From contig NZ_MWQI01000005.1 of the NCBI RefSeq assembly GCF_002210345.1, positions 1 through 64,000 on the forward strand: a stretch of 64,000 nt of DNA. The letters are read 5' to 3'. This stretch comes from Fibrobacter sp. UWB4 (GTDB lineage Bacteria > Fibrobacterota > Fibrobacteria > Fibrobacterales > Fibrobacteraceae). The notes below the pieces were generated by a model, which ran no database searches, was not told the origin of the DNA, and saw nothing but the letters and a program-made list of their open reading frames with translations. Below are positions 32,544-41,727 of the stretch, piece by piece (position 1 is the first letter of the stretch; every line of letters begins with the position of its first letter). Made by a program: the position numbers and the translations under genes.

Positions 32544-34448
32544 TTACAGGACTCCTGCGTCTTTGAGGATTTGTTCTGCCTTTTTCGAGATTTCGGCGGG
32601 TACGGTCAGCTGTTGTTGGTGCTGTGGTTTAATGCGGGCGTCTATAATCAGTGGCGCTTTGCATTTCCAGTGCTTTTCTTCAACGGTTTCTTCGAGACCG
32701 TAAATATCTTGTGCTGGATCAGAACGTGTGAATGTAATCCAGAGAAAATCGCTTAAAATGTTGTCTGTGCTTGCAGCTTTGTTTGCAATAAGGGCGCCTT
32801 CGTCGATGATGGAAATCCAGGGGTAGTTCTCGCGGAATTCCCAATGGGCGAGGGTGTTTTTGAGTTGTTCGAAAGTCGCGGACTTCTCGTTGTTCTCAAG
32901 AATCACCGGGCCTTCGATCATGAGCACACCGGGCATCACGATGGTCGCGTTCTTGAACATTTGCGGGAGCGCAAGCGTTTCTAAATCGCCTGGGTTGTTG
33001 CGAAGCTTGCGAATCTTTGCGCCGGCAGCGGCAATCACGACTTTGGAACCGTGGTTGAGGCTTGTGCCGGTGTAGTCGAGCGTGTCTATGGTCGTCGCGG
33101 TCTGGAAATGTAAATCGCGGTCGAAATGGACGCGTTCGAGAATGTGTCCGAAGAACGCGGGAACGTTGTTTACATCGAGATTCGCGGCTGTTTCATTTGC
33201 GATGGCTTTCGCGTCAGTAGAAATGCTCGCAGCGTCTTCTTTTGCGGCGATGAGCAAATACTTTGTTAGGCTCGCCTGGTTGAATCCGAGAAGCGCGTTT
33301 GCCGTCTTTAAAAGTTCCATCGGTTCGCGTTCTTCGGGGCTTGCGTACGGTCGGAACGCTTCTGAACCGAGCGCGAGGCAAAGCGGGTGTACGCCAGCGT
33401 CATCGACCGCGTGAATCCCGTAAACGCCCGGGAGCGAGGCGGGAACCATTGGCTTTGTAATCGCGTGAATGTATTTCCCGAACAGCGTATCTTCTTGAGG
33501 CGGGCGTCCAACGACCGTGAATGGGAAAATGGCGTTCTTTTTGCAAAGCACTTTTGTGACTTTCATACAAGGGAAATCGTGTTTGCCGGAATAATAGCCG
33601 ATGTGGTCGCCAAATGGACCTTCGGGTTTTAATCCGGGTTCGAGTTCTCCTAAAATACAAAAATCGGCATCGCTAGAGACAAGGTAACCATCATGTTCAA
33701 AGTAACGGAAACGGCGGTTGCCGAGCATGCCTGCAAACAAAAGCTCCGAGAGGTTCTCGGGCATGGGCATCACGGCGGCAAACGTGTGCGATGGAGGCCC
33801 GCCAATGAAAATGCTCACCTTGAGCGGGCGCCCTTCTTCGATGGCCTTCTGGTGGTGCCTTGCTATGTCGCGCTTGATCTGGTAATGAAGTCCGCATTCT
33901 TCGTTCGGAATGTATTCGTTCCCTGAAATCTGGATGCGGTACATGCCCACGTTCGTCTGCATGATGCTTGCGTTTTCACTCGGGCGTGTGGCGACTTGCG
34001 GGAGCGTGATAAACGCTCCGCCGTCTAGCGGCCAGCTGACCAGCTGAGGCAAGTCGCTGAGGCTGCATTCTTCGAAGTCTTTGATGCAGCCGGAGCGTCT
34101 CGGCAAAGACTTTATCCCGGCAAATCCCGCCTGGAACAGTTGTAGCGGGTGCCTGAACGCCTGCTTGAAAAATTCGATCGGGTTTGCCTTGAAGTTTACG
34201 GCGATTTTCGTCTGCTCGAAGCCGTCTCGGAACAGAAAATTGAACCGTTCGTCGCTTCCAAAAATGTTACAGGCGGCGCGGAACTTGCTCCCTTTGACAT
34301 GCTCGAAAAGGAGTGCCGGGCCACCCTGCCTAAAATTTTCCCTCGCGATTTCGGCCATTTCCAGGTGCGGATCGACTTCGGCGTGAATACGTTTGAGCAT
34401 TCCCGCTTTTTCCAAATCCAGCAGGGCCTGTTCGAGGGACTTGTACAT
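32544..34448 (-). CDS. UbiD-family decarboxylase (menaquinone-type)
   Basis: The 634-residue protein is similar in plan to UbiD/menaquinone-biosynthesis decarboxylases: N-terminal LEKAGMLKRIHAEVDPHLEMAEIA, central RPSENASIMQTNVGMYRIQI with the prFMN-binding region, LEPGLKPEGPFGDHIGYYSG (the E-P-G-D signature), and RPPQEDTLFGKYIHAIT. UbiD enzymes decarboxylate aromatic acids with prenylated FMN. At over 600 residues it matches the longer class annotated in menaquinone synthesis and not E. coli UbiD (about 497). No ubiX is in the window. It is four bases from the SRPBCC-like gene upstream. Confidence 0.82.
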   Translation of the reverse strand: MYKSLEQALLDLEKAGMLKRIHAEVDPHLEMAEIARENFRQGGPALLFEHVKGSKFRAACNIFGSDERFNFLFRDGFEQTKIAVNFKANPIEFFKQAFRHPLQLFQAGFAGIKSLPRRSGCIKDFEECSLSDLPQLVSWPLDGGAFITLPQVATRPSENASIMQTNVGMYRIQISGNEYIPNEECGLHYQIKRDIARHHQKAIEEGRPLKVSIFIGGPPSHTFAAVMPMPENLSELLFAGMLGNRRFRYFEHDGYLVSSDADFCILGELEPGLKPEGPFGDHIGYYSGKHDFPCMKVTKVLCKKNAIFPFTVVGRPPQEDTLFGKYIHAITKPMVPASLPGVYGIHAVDDAGVHPLCLALGSEAFRPYASPEEREPMELLKTANALLGFNQASLTKYLLIAAKEDAASISTDAKAIANETAANLDVNNVPAFFGHILERVHFDRDLHFQTATTIDTLDYTGTSLNHGSKVVIAAAGAKIRKLRNNPGDLETLALPQMFKNATIVMPGVLMIEGPVILENNEKSATFEQLKNTLAHWEFRENYPWISIIDEGALIANKAASTDNILSDFLWITFTRSDPAQDIYGLEETVEEKHWKCKAPLIIDARIKPQHQQQLTVPAEISKKAEQILKDAGVL

Positions 34449-34452
34449 GATG

Positions 34453-34965
34453 TTATCCGGCGGTTGCGGACTGATCTAAAGCTTCGAAAGCTTGGGTCTT
34501 TTTCTTTGCTTCTACAAGTGCAATTTGTTCGCGGGCCATTTCACGGGCTTGGATAGCATAAACCATGCTTGCGCTTGCCATGACAATTGAGAACGTGTCT
34601 TCGGCAAAGTCCTTGCAGCCCTGGAATGTCATGTCGTCAAAGCAGGTCGTGATGCCCTTGACGGAATCGAACGTGTGCTTTGCTGTAAAGCCGCGGAACG
34701 GGCCTTCGCCAAGACGCACTGCGATTTCAATGACATTTTTGGTTTTGCCGGGTGTGACCGCTCCAATGATGCCGGTCCAACTTATTTTTCTGAAACCCGC
34801 CACAATTGTGTAGCGTATAAATTCGCCGGATTCAATCATCTTGGGCAATGTGTAGTAAAGAACGGCATTTTTCCCAACGGACAAGGACATCGGCGCATAG
34901 CGCATAATATCAAGCGTATCAGAAAGAGAGCCGTATTGCCAAGAAGTTTGACTGAATTGAACCAT
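34453..34965 (-). CDS. SRPBCC-like hypothetical protein (170 aa)
   Basis: This small soluble protein has the strand/helix order of START/SRPBCC ligand-binding folds. SGEFIRYTI, TGIIGAVTPGKTKNVIEI and FTAKHTFDSVKGITTCFDDMTFQG look like successive beta strands, and the C-terminal helix runs from FAEDTFSIVMASASMVYA to a charged end. Such proteins bind or cyclise hydrophobic ligands. It lies four bases upstream of the UbiD-like gene, so it may share a quinone or aromatic ligand, but the link is inference. Confidence 0.6.
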   Translation of the reverse strand: MVQFSQTSWQYGSLSDTLDIMRYAPMSLSVGKNAVLYYTLPKMIESGEFIRYTIVAGFRKISWTGIIGAVTPGKTKNVIEIAVRLGEGPFRGFTAKHTFDSVKGITTCFDDMTFQGCKDFAEDTFSIVMASASMVYAIQAREMAREQIALVEAKKKTQAFEALDQSATAG

Positions 34966-35149
34966 ATGCCAGATAATTTAGAAAAAAGAATTCAAAATTG
35001 GGTCCTAAGGTCTAAATTTCAGGTGTTTTTTTAACTTGCTATAAAGTATGTAGCTCTTGCAGTAGCGGTGCTTTAGGTTCTCGTAAAAATTAAAGATGAT
35101 CTGCAAATTGGAGCTGATGAATGACATACGGCCTTATGGGGATTTAAAC

Positions 35150-35155
35150 TATATT
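35150..35155 (+). promoter_or_regulatory. Putative -10 box (TATATT) 10 bases before the flippase ATG
   Basis: AACTATATTTGATGTCGTTATG: TATATT ends ten bases before the start codon and no Shine-Dalgarno sequence is present. This is the same very short spacing as at 2889, again implying a leaderless or near-leaderless mRNA. Confidence 0.35.
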
Positions 35156-35165
35156 TGATGTCGTT

Positions 35166-36611
35166 ATGGAAAATCTAGAAGCAGACAGCAAGTTTCTAAA
35201 AAAAGCTTTGATTGTAAATGTTGTGGGGACGATTCTTAAAGTTTGTGGTCCTCTTCTTACATTTGTGATGGCCCGCATTTTTGGTGCAGCGGAATTTGGT
35301 ATTTTCGTTTCTGCGCAAACATTGATTTTGACGATTGCTCATTCGGCAACGTTAGGGCTGGACAAGGGCTTGTATTGGTATCTTCCGCAGAACAAGCTGA
35401 ACAATCGCGTTTTACACGATGGCATCATGGAATCATTCTGGATTTCGGTTGCCATTGCGTTGCTTTGTACGGCGGTCATCTTTGTTGGATCGTTTACGCC
35501 CTATATCTCAGCGGAATTGCCCTGGTATGCGCTTTCCCTGTTGTTCTATGTGGGTACCTATGTCTTTAGTACCGCGTCAGAGGGAAACCGCCGCCCGCAA
35601 AACGCCGTGTTTGTTAATTCTTTCTTGACGGTCACGCTTGCGCCAGCAACTTCTATTGCTCTCTATTACGGTGGAATTCCGCATGCTCTTCCGTTGGGCT
35701 TGCTTGTGGGGCAGGTCGTAGGTTTTATGGTCCATTTTGTCCTGGTCCGTCGGCAATTCCCGGATATGCCGATGAATCCTGGCAAGCTGGTTTCTAGAAG
35801 CCTGTTGCTTTATTCTCTTCCGCTTGGTTTTGGTGAATTTGTTTCGTCGTTCCTGGTTCGTTCAAGTCTTTGGCTTGTCATGTTGTTCCTTGGGCCTGAA
35901 AAGGCGGGTGCTTATGGCATTATGGTTACGATTTCAAATGCCCTTCAGACAATTCGCGTTGGCTTCACTCCTATTCTTACACCTGTCGTTGCGGGCATGG
36001 ACAAGGATCGTCTGCATACGGACTTGAAACCGGTGTATAGTTATTGCGTTTTTATGGTGACGTTTATCCAGCTGCTCATTGGGTTCTTCATTGTGCTGTT
36101 CCCGGGTGAAATTTTGGGCATTGCCGGCAAGGATTTCATTGTGCAGCCTGAAACTCTTGGCATATTGCTTTTGGTTCATCTAGTTGCTGGTTTTGGAGGA
36201 ATGTCCATTGTCGTTTTGAACGGCATGGGAAAAAGCCTCTACTCCCTTAAAATGGATGTCCTTTCACTTGGCGTAGCGCTTATTTCGGGATATTTCCTGA
36301 TTCCCGCTTTTGGGCTTGTCGGTGCGGCGCTTTCTATGCTTTGCTATAATCTGGTGGCGATTGTTTGCAATAACATATACCTTTTCAAAATGGGACTGTG
36401 GCCGTATTCCTCGAAGCTCATTTCCCAGATTGTGTGGATTGTCGGGCTTATTGCATTCTACATTGTAATCAATGCAAAATTTACAGATTTGGACTTGATT
36501 ACAAAAGCCCTTGTATATGCAGTGGTTCTTGCCATGCTTGGTATTTATTGGATTGTCCAGAAGAAAAAAATTGAAGCGGATAAGGATTCTGCACAGAAGG
36601 TATCGAAATGA
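35166..36611 (+). CDS. Polysaccharide flippase (Wzx/MVF-superfamily, MATE-like)
   Basis: The 481-residue integral membrane protein has about 12-14 hydrophobic helices. The first segment, NVVGTILKVCGPLLTFVMARIFGAAEFGIFVSAQ, is characteristic of Wzx-type flippases, and a late LGLVGAALSMLCYNL repeats the pattern. It would export an undecaprenyl-linked oligosaccharide across the inner membrane. It heads a four-gene, head-to-tail operon with licD (ATGA overlap), a GT8-like gene and a GT4 gene, which supports a surface-polysaccharide role. Confidence 0.85.
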   Translation: MENLEADSKFLKKALIVNVVGTILKVCGPLLTFVMARIFGAAEFGIFVSAQTLILTIAHSATLGLDKGLYWYLPQNKLNNRVLHDGIMESFWISVAIALLCTAVIFVGSFTPYISAELPWYALSLLFYVGTYVFSTASEGNRRPQNAVFVNSFLTVTLAPATSIALYYGGIPHALPLGLLVGQVVGFMVHFVLVRRQFPDMPMNPGKLVSRSLLLYSLPLGFGEFVSSFLVRSSLWLVMLFLGPEKAGAYGIMVTISNALQTIRVGFTPILTPVVAGMDKDRLHTDLKPVYSYCVFMVTFIQLLIGFFIVLFPGEILGIAGKDFIVQPETLGILLLVHLVAGFGGMSIVVLNGMGKSLYSLKMDVLSLGVALISGYFLIPAFGLVGAALSMLCYNLVAIVCNNIYLFKMGLWPYSSKLISQIVWIVGLIAFYIVINAKFTDLDLITKALVYAVVLAMLGIYWIVQKKKIEADKDSAQKVSK

Positions 36612-37417
36612 AAAAAATCTCGCGAGAAGAAGCTAGAGAAATACAGATGTGCATTCTGGATGAGATTGCTAGAATCTGTAAGGAAAACGGATTGCATTAC
36701 TACATCGCTTGTGGTACGCTTCTGGGGGCTGTCCGCCATAAGGGTTATATTCCCTGGGACGATGACATGGATATCATTGTCATGCGCGATGATTACGACA
36801 AGTTGATTTCTTTGCTGAAAGACAAATCCGTAAAGAAACCAGAGTGGCTTGACGTTGTTGATGATACGAATGAGGACTATTTCTGCCCGTTTGCAAAAGT
36901 GACGGATAACCGTACTCGTGTGAAGATGGATCGGCATAAGGAAAATGGGGGCCTCTGGGTTGATGTGTTCCCTTATGATGGCCTTCCGTCTTCGATGTTC
37001 TTCGCTAAGATTTATACCAGTATTGCAGCTCTGATTCGTGTTATCTGCCTTGCGATGGATACCGATTTTTCATCGAAAACATTAAGTTTTTGGAATTTGC
37101 TGTATAAGCGTTTCTTCAACGCCTTTACTTGTGTTATTGGCCGCAAGCGGTTCTGCCGTTTTGTTGAATGGTTCCATCGTCGTTTTGATATTAAAAAGTC
37201 GAAATATGTGACAAGCCTTTTCTTTGACACGCGCGTTGATACGATTCTTGATAAGGAAATGCTTTTGCCGCAGGCGGAGTTCCAGTTTGAAAATCGTAAG
37301 TACACGGGATTTGCAAATTATGATTATGTTTTGTCCCGTGCTTATGGTAACTATATGCAGTTGCCACCTGAAGAAAAGCGTATTACGCATGATTTCGATG
37401 TTTGGTGGAAAGAATAG
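36608..37417 (+). CDS. LicD-family phosphotransferase
   Basis: The 269-residue protein carries the LicD nucleotidyltransferase-fold core: YYIACGTLLGAVRHKGYIPWDDDMDI (about 31-56), with GTLLG and the acidic W-D-D-D-x-D, followed by LPSSMFFAKIYT and a C-terminal YGNYMQLPPEEKR segment common to the family. LicD proteins add phosphocholine, phosphoribitol or similar groups to surface glycans. It overlaps the flippase gene by four bases and is 12 bases from the GT8-like gene, so it probably decorates the glycan exported by the flippase. Confidence 0.88.
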   Translation: MKKISREEAREIQMCILDEIARICKENGLHYYIACGTLLGAVRHKGYIPWDDDMDIIVMRDDYDKLISLLKDKSVKKPEWLDVVDDTNEDYFCPFAKVTDNRTRVKMDRHKENGGLWVDVFPYDGLPSSMFFAKIYTSIAALIRVICLAMDTDFSSKTLSFWNLLYKRFFNAFTCVIGRKRFCRFVEWFHRRFDIKKSKYVTSLFFDTRVDTILDKEMLLPQAEFQFENRKYTGFANYDYVLSRAYGNYMQLPPEEKRITHDFDVWWKE

Positions 37418-37429
37418 CGAGGTTCTTGC

Positions 37430-38446
37430 ATGCCTTCTGTGAAATATCTTTTTGTGTTGACGAGTTCCCCGAAGGACTTCTTTTGCGAGCAGACGCTTGT
37501 GGCGATTGCTTCGCTGCGCGTCCATAACCCGAATGCGTTCGTGACGCTTTTGACGGACGACAAGACGGCTGAAACTCTGACGGGTCCACGTGCGGTCTTG
37601 AAGGACGCAGTCGATGAACTCAAGGTGTTGACGCTTGATGAAAAGTTCACGCCGATGCTTCGTTCTCGTTACCTCAAGACGGTGATGCGCAATGTGGTCG
37701 ATGGCGACTTCTTGTACATGGATTCGGATATCGCAATTGTCGATGACCTCTCGATTCCGGACGAATGGCGCGGTGGCATTTATGCCGTACTCGACTTCCA
37801 CACGAATCTGTCGAAGGCGATTAACCGCAAGAAGGTCTTGAACAACGCGAAGATGATGGGCTTTTCGCCAATTCTCAACGACGAGATTTTCAACGGGGGC
37901 GTGATGTTTGCCGCCGATACGCCGGAAGCCCGCGAGTTCTTCAAGACTTGGCATGAACTTTGGCTTTACTGCGTTTCCAAGAACTTCCCGTATGACATGG
38001 CAAGCCTTGCTGAAACCAATTACAAGTTCGGTTATATCACGAAAAAGATGGATGGCGGCTGGAACTGCCAGCTTGCTTATGGCAACCGTTTCTTGCCGAC
38101 GGCGAAGGTGTTGCACTTCTTTGGTTCGCGCATTATCGATACGCGTGGCCGCAAGGTGCCGGAATCGATGAACATCTTTTTGCCGAAGATTTTGCGCAAG
38201 GACTTTTATACGAATTTGAAGAACATCCCCGTGACGGTGAATGCGGACAAGTCCATTCACATCAACGAATATTACGATGACGTGATTGCGCATGCGAAGG
38301 ATGCGTTCATGTACCAGACGAACAAGGTCGGCGCTGCGGGTGCCTACATCATCCGCTCTTACGCGTTTGCAAAGTCGCTCGCCTGGCTGTACAAGAAAAT
38401 GCCGTTCCTCGTGAAGCCTTTGGAAATCCTGGGCAAGCTTTTCTAG
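37430..38446 (+). CDS. Glycosyltransferase family 8-like protein
   Basis: The 338-residue GT-A-type protein has FLYMDSDIAIVDD with the metal-binding D-x-D (Asp98, Asp100), a downstream EIFNGGVMFA (about 152-161) and the C-terminal KVLHFFG that provides the third metal ligand (His). This set is typical of GT8 galactosyl/glucosyl-transferases. GAGGT precedes the ATG. It lies between licD and a GT4 gene of the same operon and likely adds a sugar to the surface glycan. Confidence 0.78.
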   Translation: MPSVKYLFVLTSSPKDFFCEQTLVAIASLRVHNPNAFVTLLTDDKTAETLTGPRAVLKDAVDELKVLTLDEKFTPMLRSRYLKTVMRNVVDGDFLYMDSDIAIVDDLSIPDEWRGGIYAVLDFHTNLSKAINRKKVLNNAKMMGFSPILNDEIFNGGVMFAADTPEAREFFKTWHELWLYCVSKNFPYDMASLAETNYKFGYITKKMDGGWNCQLAYGNRFLPTAKVLHFFGSRIIDTRGRKVPESMNIFLPKILRKDFYTNLKNIPVTVNADKSIHINEYYDDVIAHAKDAFMYQTNKVGAAGAYIIRSYAFAKSLAWLYKKMPFLVKPLEILGKLF

Positions 38447-38456
38447 GGGGCGTTTT

Positions 38457-39620
38457 ATGAATTTGCTTTTTAATCTTGTTGCGGTGCAGCCGATTCACAG
38501 TGCAAAGTTTCACGGTGGCGGCAGCTATGGCGAAGTGATTTTCTGGGCGCTTGTGAAACGTGGCGCAAAGTTCAGTTGCGTTTACGATAGCCGCAAATAC
38601 TTGTCGCCGGATATTCTCGAAGCATGCGAAAAGTGCAGCATTCCGCTCTTTGACATTGCCGAAAAGATGCCGCAGCAGATTATCGACGAAAATGCGATTG
38701 ATGCGTTCTACACGCCGCTTTATTCGCTCGAAAAGAAATGGCAAATTCAGGTGAAACGTTTTGTGTTCACGTGGCATGGCGTACGCGCTCTTGAAATGCA
38801 GTACAGCTGGCAAGGCGTTGGCTTTGCGAAAAAGCTTTCGCAGAAGCTCGAAGCGCTTGTGCGTTACCGCGAAAGCTGGAAAAAACTTTATTATGCGCCT
38901 AAGTACCGCGATTTGGCGGCCCGCATTGCCGACGGCCGTGCCGAATGCATTACGGTGAGCGAACATAGCCGTGCTTCTATCAAGTCCTTCTTCCCGGAAC
39001 TTCTGGACAAAGAAATCCCCGTTTTCTATAGCCCGATGCTGGATTACGAACCCGAAGGATTCTTGCCGCCGGGCGTAAAGTCAAAAAAATTCTTTTTGCT
39101 CACGAGCGGAGCCCGCTGGGAAAAGAACAATTTGCGTGCGGTCAAGGCGTTCGATGAACTTGTAACAATGATGCGTTCGACAAATCATGAGTTCGACATG
39201 AAGCTCGTGATTACGGGGGCTACAAACGTGAAAGTTTACCGCAAACATGTCCGCAACAAGGATGCGTTTGTATTCCTCGGCTACGTGGAATCGAAGGAAC
39301 TTGAATTCTTGCACAAGAACGCGTATGCGTTTATTTTCCCGAGCTTGAACGAAGGCTTTGGCTATCCGCCGGTGCAGTCGATGCGTTATGGCGTGCCCGT
39401 GGCCGCGAGCGGCACGACGTCTGTGCCAGAAGTCTGCGAAAATGCTGTGCTCTACTTTGACCCATATTCCGTGAGCGAAATCAAGAACCGCATGATTCAA
39501 TTGCTAGATTCGAACATTTATGCGATGTACGCTTCTCGTGGTGTTGTACGTTACGGCGAAGTGCATAAACGCCAAAAAGAAGACCTCGAAAAAGCAGTCG
39601 AGTTTGTTCTCGGCGAATAA
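38457..39620 (+). CDS. Glycosyltransferase family 4 (GT-B fold)
   Basis: The 387-residue enzyme has the GT4 C-terminal signature FPSLNEGFGYPPVQSMRYGVPVAASG with the E-x7-like region and TTSVPEVCENAVLYFDP. A mid-protein FFLLTSGARWEKNNLRAVKAF marks the start of the donor domain. The N-terminus, FHGGGSYGEVIFWAL, has a glycine-rich acceptor loop. AGGGGG precedes the start. It is the last gene of the flippase-licD-GT8-GT4 operon, ten bases behind the GT8-like gene. Confidence 0.85.
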   Translation: MNLLFNLVAVQPIHSAKFHGGGSYGEVIFWALVKRGAKFSCVYDSRKYLSPDILEACEKCSIPLFDIAEKMPQQIIDENAIDAFYTPLYSLEKKWQIQVKRFVFTWHGVRALEMQYSWQGVGFAKKLSQKLEALVRYRESWKKLYYAPKYRDLAARIADGRAECITVSEHSRASIKSFFPELLDKEIPVFYSPMLDYEPEGFLPPGVKSKKFFLLTSGARWEKNNLRAVKAFDELVTMMRSTNHEFDMKLVITGATNVKVYRKHVRNKDAFVFLGYVESKELEFLHKNAYAFIFPSLNEGFGYPPVQSMRYGVPVAASGTTSVPEVCENAVLYFDPYSVSEIKNRMIQLLDSNIYAMYASRGVVRYGEVHKRQKEDLEKAVEFVLGE

Positions 39621-39646
39621 TTATTAGGAGCGATAGCTCCGATTCT

Positions 39647-39706
39647 GTCATGCCCGCTAGAGCCTGTCCTGAGCGAAGTCGAAGGATGCGAGCATCTCCT
39701 TTTTTT
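39647..39706 (+). terminator. Composite repeat and terminator-like hairpin after the glycan operon
   Basis: GTCATGCCCGC...GCGAGCATCTCC is a copy of the GGAGAT...GGGCATGAC family (minus orientation) that encloses a CCTGAGCGAAGTCGAAGGAT repeat. Its 3' part GATGC-GA-GCATC is followed by TCCTTTTTTT, so it can act as a plus-strand terminator. Confidence 0.55.
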
Positions 39707-39719
39707 GTAATTTATTCAT

Positions 39720-40643
39720 ATGATTAAGAAAATTAGTTTTGTTGTTTGCTTGTTACTTTTTGGGGATGCTTTTGCATGTAAATCCATGCCTAGTCCTCCT
39801 TGTTTGCTCATTAGATGTCCGGGCTTTGGCGATATGGGTTGTGCACGACTCGATCCGAAATTTAAGGATTTTGAAAATTTTTTTGATGTTAAAAAAGTTC
39901 GCCATTTATGCGGAGAAAATTTTACTTTTTATGTAACGCCTAAAGTTAAAATACCGTTTGAAAATATAATTTTTAAATTCAATATGGCGTTTGCAGATAG
40001 TTCGTTTAAAAAATCTCCATTAGATGTTGTAGAGTCTTTTAAGACAATGGCGGCTGCTATCCATAAAAATCCATCTTTCGAAAAATGGTTGGAAAGAAAT
40101 GCTAGGGAACGAGTAGAGAAAAAAATGCCCCATCAATTATTAGTTTATGAAAATATTGCAAAGATATACAATCAAAAAGAGATATATGTTAAGGGTAAAT
40201 CTTGGTGGAACGAGCCTATAGAAAATGTTTGGAATAAAATAGGAATGTCTGGTAAATATGTTGGTACGTTATCTTTTTGTGAAGCTCCAGATTTTTGCGA
40301 AGTTGTTGAAAGCTGTGGAACTCCAGATTTTTTGTTGGGTGATAATGGGGACGTTTTCGTTCCAGAAATATGGTTGTGGAATTCTAAAAAAGAAAAGATA
40401 TTAGATGTTTCTCAGAATGAAATAGACGCTATTCCTGATACTAGATTGAAACAATGCAAGGTTCAAAAATCTTCTAAAGGAATTTTATCATATGTTGAAG
40501 ATTTTTTGTGCAATCATTCTCTAGTCTCAGAAAAACGTTGCACGGAATGGCGTTCAAAATACTATAAGACTGAATATTGCGACTACCTTATCATCCATCA
40601 CGACGGAACAATCGAATACGGCCCGAAATCAGGGGATATGTAA
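39720..40643 (+). CDS. Secreted hypothetical protein, AT-rich (307 aa)
   Basis: The signal peptide is MIKKISFVVCLLLFGDAFAC. Nothing in the mature part is recognisable, but it has about a dozen cysteines (for example LLIRCPGF, CEAPDFCEVVESCG), suggesting disulphide bonds. The Cys at the end of the signal could be a lipobox (AFAC). Base composition is clearly more AT-rich than all its neighbours (long A/T runs, AAA/AAT/GAT codons), which suggests recent acquisition. It stands alone between repeats. Function unknown. Confidence 0.65.
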   Translation: MIKKISFVVCLLLFGDAFACKSMPSPPCLLIRCPGFGDMGCARLDPKFKDFENFFDVKKVRHLCGENFTFYVTPKVKIPFENIIFKFNMAFADSSFKKSPLDVVESFKTMAAAIHKNPSFEKWLERNARERVEKKMPHQLLVYENIAKIYNQKEIYVKGKSWWNEPIENVWNKIGMSGKYVGTLSFCEAPDFCEVVESCGTPDFLLGDNGDVFVPEIWLWNSKKEKILDVSQNEIDAIPDTRLKQCKVQKSSKGILSYVEDFLCNHSLVSEKRCTEWRSKYYKTEYCDYLIIHHDGTIEYGPKSGDM

Positions 40644-40679
40644 AAAAAGAGATCCCGGCTCGGAGGCCGGGATGACAAG
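40642..40679. repeat. GGAGAT...GGGATGACA palindromic repeat, copy 4
   Basis: AAAGAGATCCCGGCTCGGAG followed by GCCGGGATGACAAG: stem ATCCCGGC / GCCGGGAT. It belongs to the family described at 1685, here between the AT-rich orphan and the convergent metallo-hydrolase gene. Confidence 0.6.
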
Positions 40680-40754
40680 TGTAGAGTGGCGGGCATGACG
40701 CTTTATATGTTGCGAGCGTGTCGCTTTTGAGTTGCTAATGAACTGCGGAACTTT

Positions 40755-41504
40755 CTATAGTTTCATCACGCGCTTCATCTCGAGATTCTCGTAGCCTTCT
40801 GGACAATGCGTCGAGAGGTAGACGGTCGGGTTGTTGGCGATAAATTCGCGGACGCGGTCGAGCGTTTCGCGGGCGGCTGCAATGTCTTCAAAAACGATGC
40901 TTAATTTGTTTGCCTTGAGGGCGGCATCGCAGTAGGTCACATCGCCATGCATCATGTAGAAGAGTCCGTCGTTTTCGGCGACGATGATGCTGTTGCCTTT
41001 GGTGTGTCCCTTCGCTTCAATGAAATAGATTCCGTTTGCGTTTTTTTCGCATTTCGGGAAGTTGTGGTAAGGCCCGTCCTTGTAAGTGCAGCGCACGATG
41101 TTTGGACCTTCGAGCTTCATGGCGTCGGCATCTTCGGGCGAAACGAATACCTTCGCATTCGGGAAGTACTGGATGGCCGCAGAATGGTCCGGATGCTTGT
41201 GCGTGATGAGAATTTTAGTGACCTGCTCGGGCTTGTAGCCAAACTCTGCAAACGCTTCCATGTAGTCTTTTAGCTTTTCGCCCATGTAAAGCGGTGCGCC
41301 GAGCTTTTTTTCGGGTGCTGCAAAGTCATTGACGAATCCCGTATCGACGAGGATGACTTCGCTCCCGGTGTCGATGAGAAAGTTTTGCAGGCTGCTGCGG
41401 TAGATAATCTGCTCGTCGAACTTGTCTTTGCCTTCTTCACCGCCAAAGGCAAACGCCTGGTTCATGAAACCATGGTCAAACATGCGTACGGCTTTAATTT
41501 CCAT
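40755..41504 (-). CDS. Metallo-beta-lactamase-fold hydrolase (quorum-lactonase-like layout)
   Basis: The 249-residue MBL-fold protein has ILVDTGFVND, the zinc-binding ITHKHPDHSAA (His102, His104, Asp106, His107), AKGHTKGNS, MHGDVTY and STHCPEG near the end. This order matches the lactonase/AttM-like group of class B hydrolases, but the substrate cannot be told. I chose ATG 41504 (MEIKAVRMF) because AAGGGA precedes it; an upstream in-frame Met lacks such a site. It is transcribed alone. Confidence 0.82.
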   Translation of the reverse strand: MEIKAVRMFDHGFMNQAFAFGGEEGKDKFDEQIIYRSSLQNFLIDTGSEVILVDTGFVNDFAAPEKKLGAPLYMGEKLKDYMEAFAEFGYKPEQVTKILITHKHPDHSAAIQYFPNAKVFVSPEDADAMKLEGPNIVRCTYKDGPYHNFPKCEKNANGIYFIEAKGHTKGNSIIVAENDGLFYMMHGDVTYCDAALKANKLSIVFEDIAAARETLDRVREFIANNPTVYLSTHCPEGYENLEMKRVMKL

Positions 41505-41727
41505 ATGCTTTCCCTTCTGAAAATGTATGCTTTTATACCAATATATACTCAAAAGGTCTCAAATCAAAATAAGGCGTTATTCCAATTTGGGGCGTAAGCA
41601 AAAAATATGGCTATTTGCGGGGGCTGCCCGGCGGTTGAAATAAAAATTTTTCAGGTTTAGTCTTTGCATATGGCTCAAGATTTCTATTTTTGTGCGTGGA
41701 AAATCTTTTTCTATCCAGGAGTCTTAT

